Assembly: GCA_019058445.1 (NCBI GenBank) | Contig: JAHPZA010000003.1 | Span: 451,516 to 515,515, forward strand | DNA from: Promethearchaeota archaeon | GTDB lineage: Archaea > Asgardarchaeota > Lokiarchaeia > Sigyniarchaeales > SOKP01 | Length of the DNA stretch: 64,000 bases | Direction: 5' to 3' | Shown here: in pieces, positions 1 to 9,147 of the stretch | How the letters are laid out: every line of letters starts with the position of its first letter | Numbering within the stretch: position 1 is the first letter of the stretch | Position numbers and translations under genes: made by a program | The notes under the pieces: generated by a model | The model's input: the letters and a program-made list of their open reading frames with translations, nothing else | Databases searched by the model: none | What the model was told of the DNA's origin: nothing

Positions 1-124
1 AATTCTGATAGTCTAAAAAGGTTTTACTTGTACGTTCAAATCCCAACGTAAAAATTGGGACCACATCAGGTTCTCCTTCGAGCTTAACTGTCCGAAGTAC
101 TCTCTCTCTTTTTGATAATACCAT
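1..124 (-). CDS. UroD-fold methyltransferase paralog, 5' end only (cut by window edge)
   Basis: The reverse strand opens with ATG at 124..122 and reads 41 codons without a stop to the window edge. The peptide begins MVLSKRERVLRTVKLEGEPD, nearly the same as the first residues of the two complete genes that follow (MTLSKRERVIRTLELEEPD and MALSKRERVIRTLELEEPD). It is therefore the N-terminus of a third tandem copy of the same uroporphyrinogen-decarboxylase-like methyltransferase. The zinc-binding and C-terminal parts lie outside the window. Only 83 bp separate it from the stop of the upstream copy, so one transcript for all three is likely. Confidence 0.75.
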   Translation of the reverse strand, partial: MVLSKRERVLRTVKLEGEPDVVPIFTLGFERTSKTFLDYQN

Positions 125-207
125 AGTAAAGGTTTAATTGTATTTCTTAAATAAATTTTCTTTATAATTATTCAAGAAATCACATAATTGTATAATATCC
201 CTCTAAT

Positions 208-1377
208 TCAATTTATATTTAGAGGATACATGCGATATTTCTCAATTGCAGCTCGTAAAGCTAGAATATTTTCCCAAGGCGCATTGAGGATATTGTGACT
301 TGGTCCCGCGAAATATCCTCCTCCTCGAGCAGCGGCTTTAATACATCGTTTTACTTCTTCTTCAATATCTTTTGGAGTTCCAAAGTTGAGAATATTAGAG
401 CTATCAATTCCACCTAAAAAGCTCAACCGATCTCCAAGTGATTCTTTTAAATGTGGTAAATCGACGCCTGCGGCAGGTTCAAGCGCTTGAATTCCATTAA
501 GACCTGCTTTGACCATATGAGGCAATAATTTATCAATATATCCACAGGAATGTTGAATAAAGAACATACTGTTTTTCTTAGCCGCTTGATACATCTGTGT
601 ATAATATGGGAGTAAAAATTCCTTAAATTGCTCAATGGAGAAAATTGAGCGCCCTTTGAATCCTAAATCGTCTAGATTAAATACTATATCAACACCAGCT
701 TCTGCTAATCTCTTAATAACTTCTAAATTTAGCTTAGTATATTCATTCAGAACTTCGTGAATGATTTTTGGATTTTTTCTCATATAATATCCTACTCGCG
801 GAATGGTCATCCCTTCGAATAAAGATTCAGATATAGGTACTGGTAAAATAGCCATGGGATACAAGTATGATTCAAGTGACTTTATGTAACTATCCCAAAT
901 CTGCGGGGAGTAATTTAAGTTATCATTAATCTGATCAATAGGTTTTCCATATTTATCCCAGTATTCGTGGACGATCTCAGGCGTTTTAAAATAGCCATCT
1001 TCATACCATATATACGATAGCCCTGTATCGATTTGTTTGGTAGCCTTAAAAATTCTTCCATCAAGTGGAAACATACTCCCTTTAGGATATTCAGGAGGAG
1101 CTTCAATAATTATGAAATTAAATTTTACCCCCCATGGGTCCATTCCATGAAGATCTACATTCCAGAATCGTAATTCTGTAATACTTCCAGCCCACTGATA
1201 TTTAAACCTTGAGAAATCATTTTTAATATAGGTTTTGTATTTTGTATACTCCTCAGATTTCCGGAAGTATTGATAAGAAATACCTGTTTTTTCAAGTCCT
1301 AAATTATGTATAGGGATTATATCGGGTTCTTCAAGCTCCAGAGTCCTAATAACGCGTTCGCGTTTTGATAAAGTCAT
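208..1377 (-). CDS. UroD-fold (MtaA/MtbA-related) corrinoid-type methyltransferase
   Basis: A 389-residue protein of the uroporphyrinogen decarboxylase fold, the family that includes the methyl-cobamide:CoM methyltransferases MtaA and MtbA. It carries an HSCGYIDKLLPHMV segment near residue 275 (His-x-Cys, two of the zinc ligands seen in MtaA), then a GGID turn and the family C-terminal signature GPSHNILNAPWENI. The late Cys that completes the zinc site in MtaA is replaced in this signature. It is somewhat longer than MtaA (about 340) because of an extended N-terminus. It sits in a tandem array of three paralogs, and a corrinoid protein is encoded divergently just beyond the array. The probable role is methyl transfer to or from that corrinoid protein. 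The methyl donor and acceptor cannot be read from the sequence. Heme biosynthesis is unlikely given the HxC motif and the context. Confidence 0.8.
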   Translation of the reverse strand: MTLSKRERVIRTLELEEPDIIPIHNLGLEKTGISYQYFRKSEEYTKYKTYIKNDFSRFKYQWAGSITELRFWNVDLHGMDPWGVKFNFIIIEAPPEYPKGSMFPLDGRIFKATKQIDTGLSYIWYEDGYFKTPEIVHEYWDKYGKPIDQINDNLNYSPQIWDSYIKSLESYLYPMAILPVPISESLFEGMTIPRVGYYMRKNPKIIHEVLNEYTKLNLEVIKRLAEAGVDIVFNLDDLGFKGRSIFSIEQFKEFLLPYYTQMYQAAKKNSMFFIQHSCGYIDKLLPHMVKAGLNGIQALEPAAGVDLPHLKESLGDRLSFLGGIDSSNILNFGTPKDIEEEVKRCIKAAARGGGYFAGPSHNILNAPWENILALRAAIEKYRMYPLNIN

Positions 1378-1393
1378 GATTGATCATTATCTT

Positions 1394-2584
1394 TTAATTT
1401 AGATTTAAAGGGTATTTCCTATATTTTTCAATAGCAGCTCTTAGTGCTAAGATATTTTCCCAAGGGGCATTTAGAATATTGTGACTCGGTCCAGCAAAAT
1501 AACCTCCACATTGAGCAGCTGCTCTAATGCATCTCTTTACTTCCTCCTCAACATCTTTTGGAGTTCCAAAATTAAGTATATTAGAACCGTCAATACCACC
1601 TAGAAACACCACACTATCACCTAAAGTTTCTTTTAAATGAGCGAGATCCACTCCTGCTGCGGGCTCAAGGGCTTGGATACCATTCAATCCCGCCTCAACC
1701 ATATGAGGTAATAGTTTGTCTATATATCCACAGGAATGTTGAATAATGAACATGCTATTTTTCTTAGCCGCTTGATAAATCTGTCGGTAATATGGCAGAA
1801 TAAATTCTTTAAATTGCTCAACTGAAAAAATAGATCGCTGTTTCATGCCTAAATCATCTTCATAAAACACGATGTCGACGCCAGCTTCTGCTAGCCTCTT
1901 AATTATTTCCAAGTTAACTTTCGTGAATTCATTCATTACTTCATGTATAAACTGGGGGTCTTTTCTCATGTAGTAGGCTACTCTCGTTATCGTCATTCCT
2001 TCGAATAATGATTCATGCATACTAATAGGTAGCAAAGCCATTGGATACAAATAATTTGATAGTTTTTCCACAAAATTATCCCAAATATCAGGAGAATAGT
2101 TCATTTTATTATTAATGAACTCAATAGGTTTGCCATATTTATCCCAATATTCATGTACAATTTCTGGGGTTTTAAAATAACCATTCTCGTACCATAAATA
2201 CATCAAACCAGTATTAATTTGAGGAGCAATTTTCCAAATTCTTCCGTCATATGGTAACATAACACATTCAGGAAATTCAGGAGGTGCCTTGATCGGTTTC
2301 ATTTTAAATTTATCAATTCCCCAAGGATCCAATGAATGGAGGTCTGCGTTCCAGAACCGTAATTCGATTATACTCCCTGTAATTCCCATAAGTACTTTGA
2401 ACTTCATTTTTAAAACCTCATTTTCTATTCCCGCTCTAATATTCTTGTATTCTTCCGATTTTATAAAATACTGGTTAGAACTTCCCGTCCATTCAAATCC
2501 TAAATGGTGAATTGGCACCATATCGGGCTCTTCAAGCTCTAAAGTTCTGATTACTCTTTCTCTTTTTGAAAGTGCCATATGCAA
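1394..2584 (-). CDS. UroD-fold (MtaA/MtbA-related) corrinoid-type methyltransferase, tandem paralog
   Basis: A 396-residue close paralog of the preceding gene, very similar over the whole length (for example LNGIQALEPAAGVDLAHLKE and GGYFAGPSHNILNAPWENI). His-x-Cys lies near residue 281 in QHSCGYIDK. As in its neighbour, the third Cys ligand known from MtaA is missing at the C-terminal signature. The first ATG is followed by His-Met-Ala, so a start two codons downstream (MALSKRER) matches the paralogs better. It ends only 16 bp before the next copy begins, which fits an operon of tandem duplicates. The gene is divergent from the corrinoid-protein gene at 2748, sharing a 163-bp promoter region. 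Functional assignment beyond methyltransferase of the UroD superfamily is inference. Confidence 0.8.
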   Translation of the reverse strand: MHMALSKRERVIRTLELEEPDMVPIHHLGFEWTGSSNQYFIKSEEYKNIRAGIENEVLKMKFKVLMGITGSIIELRFWNADLHSLDPWGIDKFKMKPIKAPPEFPECVMLPYDGRIWKIAPQINTGLMYLWYENGYFKTPEIVHEYWDKYGKPIEFINNKMNYSPDIWDNFVEKLSNYLYPMALLPISMHESLFEGMTITRVAYYMRKDPQFIHEVMNEFTKVNLEIIKRLAEAGVDIVFYEDDLGMKQRSIFSVEQFKEFILPYYRQIYQAAKKNSMFIIQHSCGYIDKLLPHMVEAGLNGIQALEPAAGVDLAHLKETLGDSVVFLGGIDGSNILNFGTPKDVEEEVKRCIRAAAQCGGYFAGPSHNILNAPWENILALRAAIEKYRKYPLNLN

Positions 2585-2747
2585 ATATATACCTTATGAT
2601 TTAAAAAAAGTTTTTAGTCGAATGCTTGAAAAAATAGTGATTTAAAAATAATAAAAATCTATTCAAAATCCTTTTCGATAAAAAAAAAATAATTAATAAT
2701 TCTTTCACTCTAAATATTATATAATCAAAAAATATCGGTTTAATATT

Positions 2748-3383
2748 ATGGATTATGAACAATTAACAGAACTTATAGTAGAATTGGAGCTCGATGATAT
2801 TGCGGATGCAGTAAAGGAGGCCCTTGAGGCGGATGGGAAAGACCCATTTGATGTGTTATCCGCACTTACTGCAGGAATGGATGAAGTAGGGCGGCGATAT
2901 GATGATGAGATTTATTATTTAGCAGACTTAATGCTGGCAGCAGAGACTATGAAGGTTGCATTAGATGTTTTGAAACCGGAATTAGCTTCATCTGAAAAAG
3001 TGAAAGAGAAAGTAAAAATCGTTATCGCAACCGTTAAAGGAGATAATCATGATATCGGGAAGAATTTACTTGGAATATTATTGATGAGTGAAGGATTTGA
3101 AGTATACGATTTAGGTAAAGATGTGGATGCTGAAGCTATTGTGGCAAAGGTAAAAGAAACAGGTGCTACAATCGTTGGTTTGAGTTCACTCTTAAGTATG
3201 ACTGTTCCCCAAATTGAAGTTGTTCATGAAGCACTTAAAGCTGCGGGGTTACGAGATAAAGTGAAATTAATTGTTGGTGGAGCGCCTCTAAGTATGGATC
3301 TAGCCAAGCAATTTGGAGCAGATGATTTTGCCGAAGATACGATTAAAGGAATTTCACACATAAAAGATTTAGCTGGAATCTAA
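2748..3383 (+). CDS. Methyltransferase cognate corrinoid protein (MtaC/MtbC/MttC type)
   Basis: A 211-residue protein with the two-domain architecture of small corrinoid proteins. Residues 1-85 form a helical cap (B12-binding-2), and residues about 90-210 form the Rossmann-like B12-binding domain. The DNHDIG segment near residue 100 supplies the lower-axial His (DxHxxG motif). The later SSLLSMT and VGGAPLS segments are the other cobalamin contacts. The protein carries a methyl group on Co(III) between a substrate-specific methyltransferase and an acceptor methyltransferase. The UroD-type methyltransferases encoded divergently are the natural partners. No MttB/MtbB-type or MtaB-type substrate methyltransferase is visible nearby, so the substrate is unknown. 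A run of T-rich tracts follows the stop. Confidence 0.92.
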   Translation: MDYEQLTELIVELELDDIADAVKEALEADGKDPFDVLSALTAGMDEVGRRYDDEIYYLADLMLAAETMKVALDVLKPELASSEKVKEKVKIVIATVKGDNHDIGKNLLGILLMSEGFEVYDLGKDVDAEAIVAKVKETGATIVGLSSLLSMTVPQIEVVHEALKAAGLRDKVKLIVGGAPLSMDLAKQFGADDFAEDTIKGISHIKDLAGI

Positions 3384-3385
3384 TT

Positions 3386-3421
3386 TTTTCATTCCTTTTT
3401 TCTTATTTTTTCTATTTTTTT
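3386..3421 (+). terminator. Oligo-T terminator after the corrinoid gene
   Basis: Directly after the stop of the corrinoid gene come four T-runs (5-7 T each) in 36 bp. This is the usual form of an archaeal intrinsic terminator, which needs no hairpin. Assignment is by position and composition only. Confidence 0.5.
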
Positions 3422-3524
3422 AAAATCAAGGTCTTTTGAGGTTCTTTATAAACTTTCGAGCAAGATCATTATTGAATTTATAAATTAGATTAATTATTAA
3501 AATAAAAAAAATTGATTAATTGCG

Positions 3525-4946
3525 TTAAATTACACCTTTTTCTTTAAGCATTTGTAGATATTTCGCTTCTTTTTCTTCATGTATTTTTTTTAATTCTTCT
3601 TTTTGTTTCATCCATTCGGGACCTCCGAGAGGATAAAATTTTACACAAAGTCCTCCAATTAAAAGTACTATTCCCGGAATAATAGTAAAGGCCAGCATTA
3701 TACCAAGTTGTGCGTTAGCTGTTTGAGTTGATGCATGTTCATTAAATCCAAAGGCCAATACGACCCAAATAAAAACAGCTGGTGCAATAGATATAGCTGG
3801 TTTCTGCACAAGCGCTTCTATACCGGCATAAGTTGCTTCCCTTCTTTTACCAGTCTTTAATTCATCGTAATCAACCACATCCCCAAAAACCATCTGTACC
3901 ATAAGATAAAAACCTGAAAATGCTGCTCCTAATACCATTAAACCGATGAAAGCTGTTATATAGACCCAACCTATTAGAATAAATGCTGTAAAACCAATTC
4001 CTAATATGATAAGGGAAGTCATAAACGCATTTTTAAGGCCTATTTTCAATACGACTTTATTCCACACAGGAAGGAACAAAATAAGCATCAAAAAGAATAC
4101 TAGGATCGGGAGAAGAGCTAAAAGTCCTCCGACTTGAAGGACAAAATCAAGATAGTAAAAGACAGCAGTACCAAGAACTTGTTGAGCAAAATAGAAGCAG
4201 AAATAAGGAATCAAATACAAATTAAAAGCCTTATTTTTAAAGGTGGTTTTAATACCTTCGATGAATCCCATAGGTTCTTCCATTACCGTAAATTTATTTT
4301 CTGTTATGTAATATGAACTTGCGAATAATGCTATTCCACAAATAATACCAATAATAGTCATTAATATTATTATATCAAGATTGATTCCTTTCCGTTCTGT
4401 TCCAGTGAATAGAAGTATAGGTACAGCCAGCGAAAGAAAACTAGCAATAGTAGATGCAACACCTCCATAAGTCATTAAGTTACCACGAGCTTTCGAGGAT
4501 ATGGCCATCTCTGCTGGAAGGAGCCATGTGATCATCAATATAATTGTTATCATTGTATCAATTGCAAAAAGAACAAATACGAAATAAAGGAACAGGGCAA
4601 ATTGATCGTTAATATCGACTAATGGGATCCAACATATAATAAAAGTTAGTGCAAAAAATGGAGCACCAAATCGAATCACCGGAATTCTTCTTCCATATTT
4701 TTCGCTGTGTATTCTATCTTCTAAATATCCTATTATTGGATCATTGAGAGTATTCCATACCAAGAAAATTACCCATCCTATGGCAATCCATGTTGCTGAT
4801 AGCCCTAAGATAATATTGTAATAGTATGTTATTGCGACCATTGAAATATTTCCTAAGATGCTGCCTGCTAATTGAGCACCTCCAAATGCCATTTTCGCAC
4901 TTCTTGGAAGTTTCTCTTCAAATTCTTCAACAACACTCATTTTCAA
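3525..4946 (-). CDS. GPH/MFS-type sodium:solute symporter
   Basis: A 473-residue integral membrane protein with about 12 hydrophobic segments. The family mark is the loop after TM2, NDPIIGYLEDR...YGRRIPVIRFG, typical of the glycoside-pentoside-hexuronide:cation symporters (MFS_2). A second family-like segment, FGDVVDYDELKTGKRREA, lies between TM8 and TM9. It should import a sugar, sugar acid or similar small solute with Na+ or H+. The substrate cannot be deduced. A hydroxyacid dehydrogenase is encoded upstream on the same strand (119 bp away), so a hydroxy-acid or sugar-acid substrate is possible but unproven. A second GPH-type transporter is found at 61.9-63.3 kb. Confidence 0.85.
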   Translation of the reverse strand: MKMSVVEEFEEKLPRSAKMAFGGAQLAGSILGNISMVAITYYYNIILGLSATWIAIGWVIFLVWNTLNDPIIGYLEDRIHSEKYGRRIPVIRFGAPFFALTFIICWIPLVDINDQFALFLYFVFVLFAIDTMITIILMITWLLPAEMAISSKARGNLMTYGGVASTIASFLSLAVPILLFTGTERKGINLDIIILMTIIGIICGIALFASSYYITENKFTVMEEPMGFIEGIKTTFKNKAFNLYLIPYFCFYFAQQVLGTAVFYYLDFVLQVGGLLALLPILVFFLMLILFLPVWNKVVLKIGLKNAFMTSLIILGIGFTAFILIGWVYITAFIGLMVLGAAFSGFYLMVQMVFGDVVDYDELKTGKRREATYAGIEALVQKPAISIAPAVFIWVVLAFGFNEHASTQTANAQLGIMLAFTIIPGIVLLIGGLCVKFYPLGGPEWMKQKEELKKIHEEKEAKYLQMLKEKGVI

Positions 4947-5065
4947 TCACTTTTGTTGTTTTTTTATGAAAAATAAATATATTAACATTTTTTTTAAAAA
5001 TATTTAAATTTATTTAATTGTCTTTTTTTTCGAAGCAATAAAATTGTTAAATGCTGATTTGAGAA

Positions 5066-6064
5066 TTAATCAAATCGATTAACGAGTTCTTGTCGAGCTA
5101 CTTGTAGATTCATAGGTGGTAAACCTTTTAATAGAGCTTCCACATCGTCAGTGACCATGCGACCTATATTTCGACGTGCTTGTAAGGCAGAACCAGCCAT
5201 ATGGGGGGTGAAAATTATATTTTTGGCCTTGCGAACAGGATGATCCTTAGGTAATGGCTCTACAGGAAAAACATCAACAGCTGCTTTAAACCTATTATCA
5301 TTAGTTAATTCTATAAGAGCATCAAAATCGATTAAATGAGCACGACTTAATAATATTAAAATAGAGTCACTTTGAATTTTTTGTAGCTTTTCGCGTGAGA
5401 GAAGAGCTTTATTTTCAGCTGATGGTATTGCTAATACAAAAATAAATTTAGACGTTTCTAAGAGGGTTTCTAAAGTGACTGAAGATACTCCTTGTTTCTT
5501 GAGATAGCTACTTGGAAGCCATGGATCATATGCTTGAATCTTACATCGAAAGGGCTCAAGCAATGGTTTAAACGCTCGAGCGAGATTGCCATATCCAATT
5601 ATTCCTACAACTTGGTCATACAGTGTAGAAACATTCATATTCTGCCACTTTTCAGTTCCTGACCTTAAAGCTCTATCTGATTCTACTATATCGCGTGCAG
5701 CAGAGATTGCCAGCCCTAATCCCATCTCTGCTACCATTGGGGCGAATGCGGGTGCACAGCTTAAAACCCGGATATTCCGTTCAAAGCAAATATCATAATC
5801 AAGTACTTTAGGTGAAGGATGTTGTCCACCAACTTCAATAATCGCTTCTAAATTTGGTGCACTCTCCTTATCGACCGACCCATAGCGCCAGAAGCCAGTA
5901 ATAATAATAGAGGCTTCTTTCTTAGCCTCTTTCCATTCTTTTTTCGGCATCTTCTTATCCTTACCCCAGATTATTTCCGCTGTGCTTTTTAATCGTTCTA
6001 GATCTTCGGAATAAAAGATAGTATGCAAGGTACGGAAATAGGGATCTAATAGTATTTTTTTCAT
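5066..6064 (-). CDS. D-isomer-specific 2-hydroxyacid dehydrogenase family protein
   Basis: A 332-residue NAD(P)-dependent oxidoreductase of the phosphoglycerate/lactate/glyoxylate reductase family. The Rossmann motif GIIGYGNLARAF lies near residue 158. The C-terminal catalytic region reads HPVRKAKNIIFTPHMAGS, where TPHMAGS contains the catalytic His. The length is normal for the family. These enzymes reduce 2-keto acids to D-2-hydroxy acids or the reverse. Substrate preference cannot be read off. It lies upstream of the GPH-type transporter gene on the same strand, suggesting shared substrates. A 100-residue membrane protein gene precedes it by 19 bp. Confidence 0.85.
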   Translation of the reverse strand: MKKILLDPYFRTLHTIFYSEDLERLKSTAEIIWGKDKKMPKKEWKEAKKEASIIITGFWRYGSVDKESAPNLEAIIEVGGQHPSPKVLDYDICFERNIRVLSCAPAFAPMVAEMGLGLAISAARDIVESDRALRSGTEKWQNMNVSTLYDQVVGIIGYGNLARAFKPLLEPFRCKIQAYDPWLPSSYLKKQGVSSVTLETLLETSKFIFVLAIPSAENKALLSREKLQKIQSDSILILLSRAHLIDFDALIELTNDNRFKAAVDVFPVEPLPKDHPVRKAKNIIFTPHMAGSALQARRNIGRMVTDDVEALLKGLPPMNLQVARQELVNRFD

Positions 6065-6083
6065 AATTTTTAAAACTTAATCT

Positions 6084-6386
6084 TTAATTTTCTTCTATAA
6101 ATATTTTTTTTATAAAATTAGGAGCCATAAAACCAAAATAAAAGAAAATAGCACCTATTATATTAACTACTCGTGTAATAACAATTAAGAGAGATCTCGT
6201 AATAATTATTGCTTCAAGAAATATACTCACAAATATAAAAATAAACCCTAAAAATATGAAATTCCCTTTTAAAATAGTCAAATTATTCCCGGACTTAAGA
6301 CAGTTAAAAACAAATAGAAATCCGGTTATCATTATAATTGAAATATAGATTACAAAATATATGTTTATTAAGTCAAACCAAACCAT
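6084..6386 (-). CDS. Small membrane protein of unknown function
   Basis: A 100-residue ORF with three strongly hydrophobic segments (about residues 8-28, 40-60 and 65-88) and a short charged tail. No family is recognised. It is accepted as a gene because it starts with ATG, is placed 19 bp before the dehydrogenase on the same strand, and leaves a normal divergent promoter region towards 6496. An AT-rich region can make such hydrophobic ORFs by chance, so confidence is moderate. Confidence 0.5.
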   Translation of the reverse strand: MVWFDLINIYFVIYISIIMITGFLFVFNCLKSGNNLTILKGNFIFLGFIFIFVSIFLEAIIITRSLLIVITRVVNIIGAIFFYFGFMAPNFIKKIFIEEN

Positions 6387-6495
6387 ATAATGACCTCTTC
6401 TGAATTCTCCTATTGAACTAGGATTCGTGAAAAAAGTGTAATAATAGATCTAGGATTATAAATATATTATTTTTTATTTTATAATTTATTATATA

Positions 6496-7560
6496 ATGGT
6501 AAATTCTAATATGGTAAATTCTTTAGAGTTAACACTTTCGAGCATTAAGGGCATACCAGAAATAATACCTTTTAATCCATTTATCATGCATTTAGCAGCT
6601 TCAATTATAAATGTGGATTATAATCAAGAATATTGTAGAAATCCAGATAATTTAGTAAAAGGCCAAATAAAATGTTCTGAATTCTTCGGAATAGACCATG
6701 TAAATGTTTCGACAGATGCTTATCGCGAGGCTAATGCTTGGGGAGTTGAAATTAATTGGGAAAGCCATACTCCTGTTGCGAATACTCATCTAAGAATCGA
6801 TGACTTTGATTCAATCGATCCTCCCGATTTAACTTCAAATATAAGAATCATGAATAGAGTTAATGCGGTAAAAAAACTAGCTCAAAAGATTGGAGGGACA
6901 CAATGTATAGTTGGTTGGATTGAGGCTCCTTTTGCCGAAATCTGTTGTTTATTTGACTTAATTAATGTTTTAAAATTATGCAGATATGATGATTGGGAAA
7001 AGCAAATTAAAAATTTAATAAATAGAATCCTTCCAATACAAAAGGAATTTGCTGAGATGCAGATTGAAGCAGGAGCTAATATAATTGGAGCTGGCGATTC
7101 GGCAATTTCTCAAATTGGGCCTAAAAGATATGAAAAATGTTGTTTATCAGATACTAAAGACTTATTCAACCACATTCAGAAGAAAGTTCCCGTATTATAT
7201 CATATATGTGGTGATAACTCTGTAGTGGACAAGGATGGTAGAGATATGTTAAATTTAGTATCGAGCACTAATGCCGCTATATTGGATTTAGATTATCAAG
7301 TTGATTTAAAAATGGCAAGAGAAAAAATAGGAAAAAACAATTGTATAAGAGGAAATACTAATACCCAAATATTGGGAAGTACAACTTATTCCGCGTTGGA
7401 TGTAATAACCGAAGTATCTAAAACTATAAAAATAGGAAAACCGGGAGGAATGTATATGTATGCTGCAGGATGTGAATGGCCTTGGGAACCAAAAGAGATG
7501 GCAATCCGAAACCTTAGTATAGCTAAGGCTTTAGTTGAAGAAACAGGAAAATATTCATAA
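6496..7560 (+). CDS. MtaA/MtbA-like UroD-fold methyltransferase with complete zinc site
   Basis: A 354-residue UroD-superfamily protein. Unlike the copies at 0-2.6 kb it has both halves of the MtaA-type zinc site, His-x-Cys in YHICGDN near residue 235 and a late Cys in AAGCEWPWEPKE near residue 323. In MtaA/MtbA this zinc activates the thiol that accepts the methyl group from the corrinoid protein. A role as acceptor methyltransferase (methyl-corrinoid to thiol or another acceptor) is therefore likely. Two in-frame ATG codons, at 6496 and 6511, lie in a short direct repeat (ATGGTAAATTCT), so either may be the start. The gene stands alone, about 3 kb from the corrinoid gene. Confidence 0.8.
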   Translation: MVNSNMVNSLELTLSSIKGIPEIIPFNPFIMHLAASIINVDYNQEYCRNPDNLVKGQIKCSEFFGIDHVNVSTDAYREANAWGVEINWESHTPVANTHLRIDDFDSIDPPDLTSNIRIMNRVNAVKKLAQKIGGTQCIVGWIEAPFAEICCLFDLINVLKLCRYDDWEKQIKNLINRILPIQKEFAEMQIEAGANIIGAGDSAISQIGPKRYEKCCLSDTKDLFNHIQKKVPVLYHICGDNSVVDKDGRDMLNLVSSTNAAILDLDYQVDLKMAREKIGKNNCIRGNTNTQILGSTTYSALDVITEVSKTIKIGKPGGMYMYAAGCEWPWEPKEMAIRNLSIAKALVEETGKYS

Positions 7561-7730
7561 AGATAATTCATCAAAGACTATGGATATATGATCATTTCGC
7601 TCAATCTTAAATTATGATCTGAGATTACTTTCTATTAATATCAAATTTAGATTAATTATCTAAAATTCTGGTATTTATAATTCAGAAGTTATTAATTAAG
7701 ATATTATTTAAATTAAAATAGTGGTGTAAA

Positions 7731-8711
7731 ATGAATATTAGACTTGATAAAAATGAAATGCCTGAACCTCCGCCAAGAAATATCATTGAGGAGATTAAAC
7801 TAAGTATTGACCAAATTAATCGGTACACTTCTCAAAAAGAGGTAAATAGATTAATTGAAATGTTATCTGAATATGCAAATGTGCCTCTAGAATCATTAAT
7901 ATTAAGTTCAGGCTCAGATATTCTGATTAAGGAGTTTATTTATCTTTTTTCAAAAGGACGTCAAATCATTATCGTAGATCCAACTTTTTTCTTAATTTCG
8001 AATGCCGCTCAGAAAACATCCTCTCCGATATTAAAAGTTCGACTAAAAGAACCAAAATTTAATTTCCCTTTAGAACCTTTACTTGATGAAATTAATAAAC
8101 CGACACTGATAATTATAGATAATCCTAATAATCCGACGGGAAATTTGCTCTTAGATAAAAATAAAGTAAAAATGTTGTTGGAAAATGAGCACTTGATAAT
8201 ATTAGTTGATGAAGCATACTTTGAATTTTCCAGAGTTGGTGTTGCTGATTTGATAAGAAATTATCCCAATTTAGCTGTTTCTAGAACCTTATCTAAAGCT
8301 TTTGGATTGGCTGGTTCGGGAATAGGTTATTTAATCGCGGGAGAATTAGTTCAACAAAGATTCTCTGGTCTTGAAATTATGCTTCCTTATCCAAGTATAA
8401 TTGCGGGAATTCAAGCTTTAAAAAATAGGGAGTATATGAAAGAATTTATAAAAGAAGTTAACCAAGAAAAGAAGAGGGTCATGAAACTATTATCTGAACT
8501 AGGAATCATTGTGTATCCAAGTTATACAAACTTTTTGTTGATAAAATCAGAAATTCCTGATTTGGCTCAAAAATTAGAGAAAAAAGGGATCTACGTTTCG
8601 AATTTATCTCACTATTCATTAAGTGCAGAATTTATTAGAGTAAGTATTGGCTCGAAAATTGAAAATGATAATTTTGTAAATATTTTAAGAGCCATTATTG
8701 AAAATCATTAG
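7731..8711 (+). CDS. HisC-like fold-type I PLP aminotransferase
   Basis: A 326-residue aminotransferase of class I/II. The visible motifs are DNPNNPTGN (Asn contacting PLP), DEAYFEFS (Asp pairing with the pyridine nitrogen) and SRTLSKAFGLAG, with the PLP Lys near residue 188. The short length and the N-terminal RLDKNEMPEPPP motif match histidinol-phosphate or threonine-phosphate (CobD-like) aminotransferases. No other histidine or cobamide gene is adjacent. CobD-like L-threonine-phosphate decarboxylase is an alternative given the corrinoid genes nearby, but the sequence does not decide. It starts at ATG after a GGTG ribosome-binding site. Confidence 0.8.
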   Translation: MNIRLDKNEMPEPPPRNIIEEIKLSIDQINRYTSQKEVNRLIEMLSEYANVPLESLILSSGSDILIKEFIYLFSKGRQIIIVDPTFFLISNAAQKTSSPILKVRLKEPKFNFPLEPLLDEINKPTLIIIDNPNNPTGNLLLDKNKVKMLLENEHLIILVDEAYFEFSRVGVADLIRNYPNLAVSRTLSKAFGLAGSGIGYLIAGELVQQRFSGLEIMLPYPSIIAGIQALKNREYMKEFIKEVNQEKKRVMKLLSELGIIVYPSYTNFLLIKSEIPDLAQKLEKKGIYVSNLSHYSLSAEFIRVSIGSKIENDNFVNILRAIIENH

Positions 8712-9147
8712 CTCATTAATGCTTTCTTAATTCTCTATAAAATTCATCAGGATCATCAATTTTTAATATTAACAATTCCAATTTCTTATCGATTCCTAAT
8801 TAATTAGCAGTTTATGTGACTTTATTATTTTGGAATATCTATATTTTTGTTAAGAACAAAATCACACATTTCGAAAAAAGGTTAATTGCATCTTCTCGAG
8901 ATATATTATTCATTAATTCAATCCTACCTTTGAAATTCCTGACCATTTTCCTATATTTTTTCTTCGAATCAAATTACTTATTTGTTTGGATTTATAATTT
9001 ACATACTTCTAACGTAATATAGGAAACTTAAAGCTATTAATAGTCAATTTTAATAAATTTATAAATAATGTGTCTTTAATGAATTTCAGTCCGAAATATA
9101 CATAAATCATTAAGTGATTTTAAATCCAAATTAAATGGTGAAAAAAT
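8712..9147. other. 436-bp gap with possible decayed gene on the minus strand
   Basis: No intact gene is seen. The minus strand has two coding-like pieces in different frames. One, at about 8711-8790, ends KIDDPDEFYRELRKH followed by a stop. The other, at about 8838-8970, contains RNFKGRIELMNNISREDAI. Together they look like the eroded end of a small gene with a frameshift between them. The composition-based judgement is weak. The rest is AT-rich spacer carrying the promoter of the SDR gene at 9148. Confidence 0.25.

Noticed and set aside
8816..9022. 68-codon plus-strand hydrophobic frame
   Set aside because: Phe/Ile-rich translation of AT-rich DNA; the opposite strand looks more coding-like.
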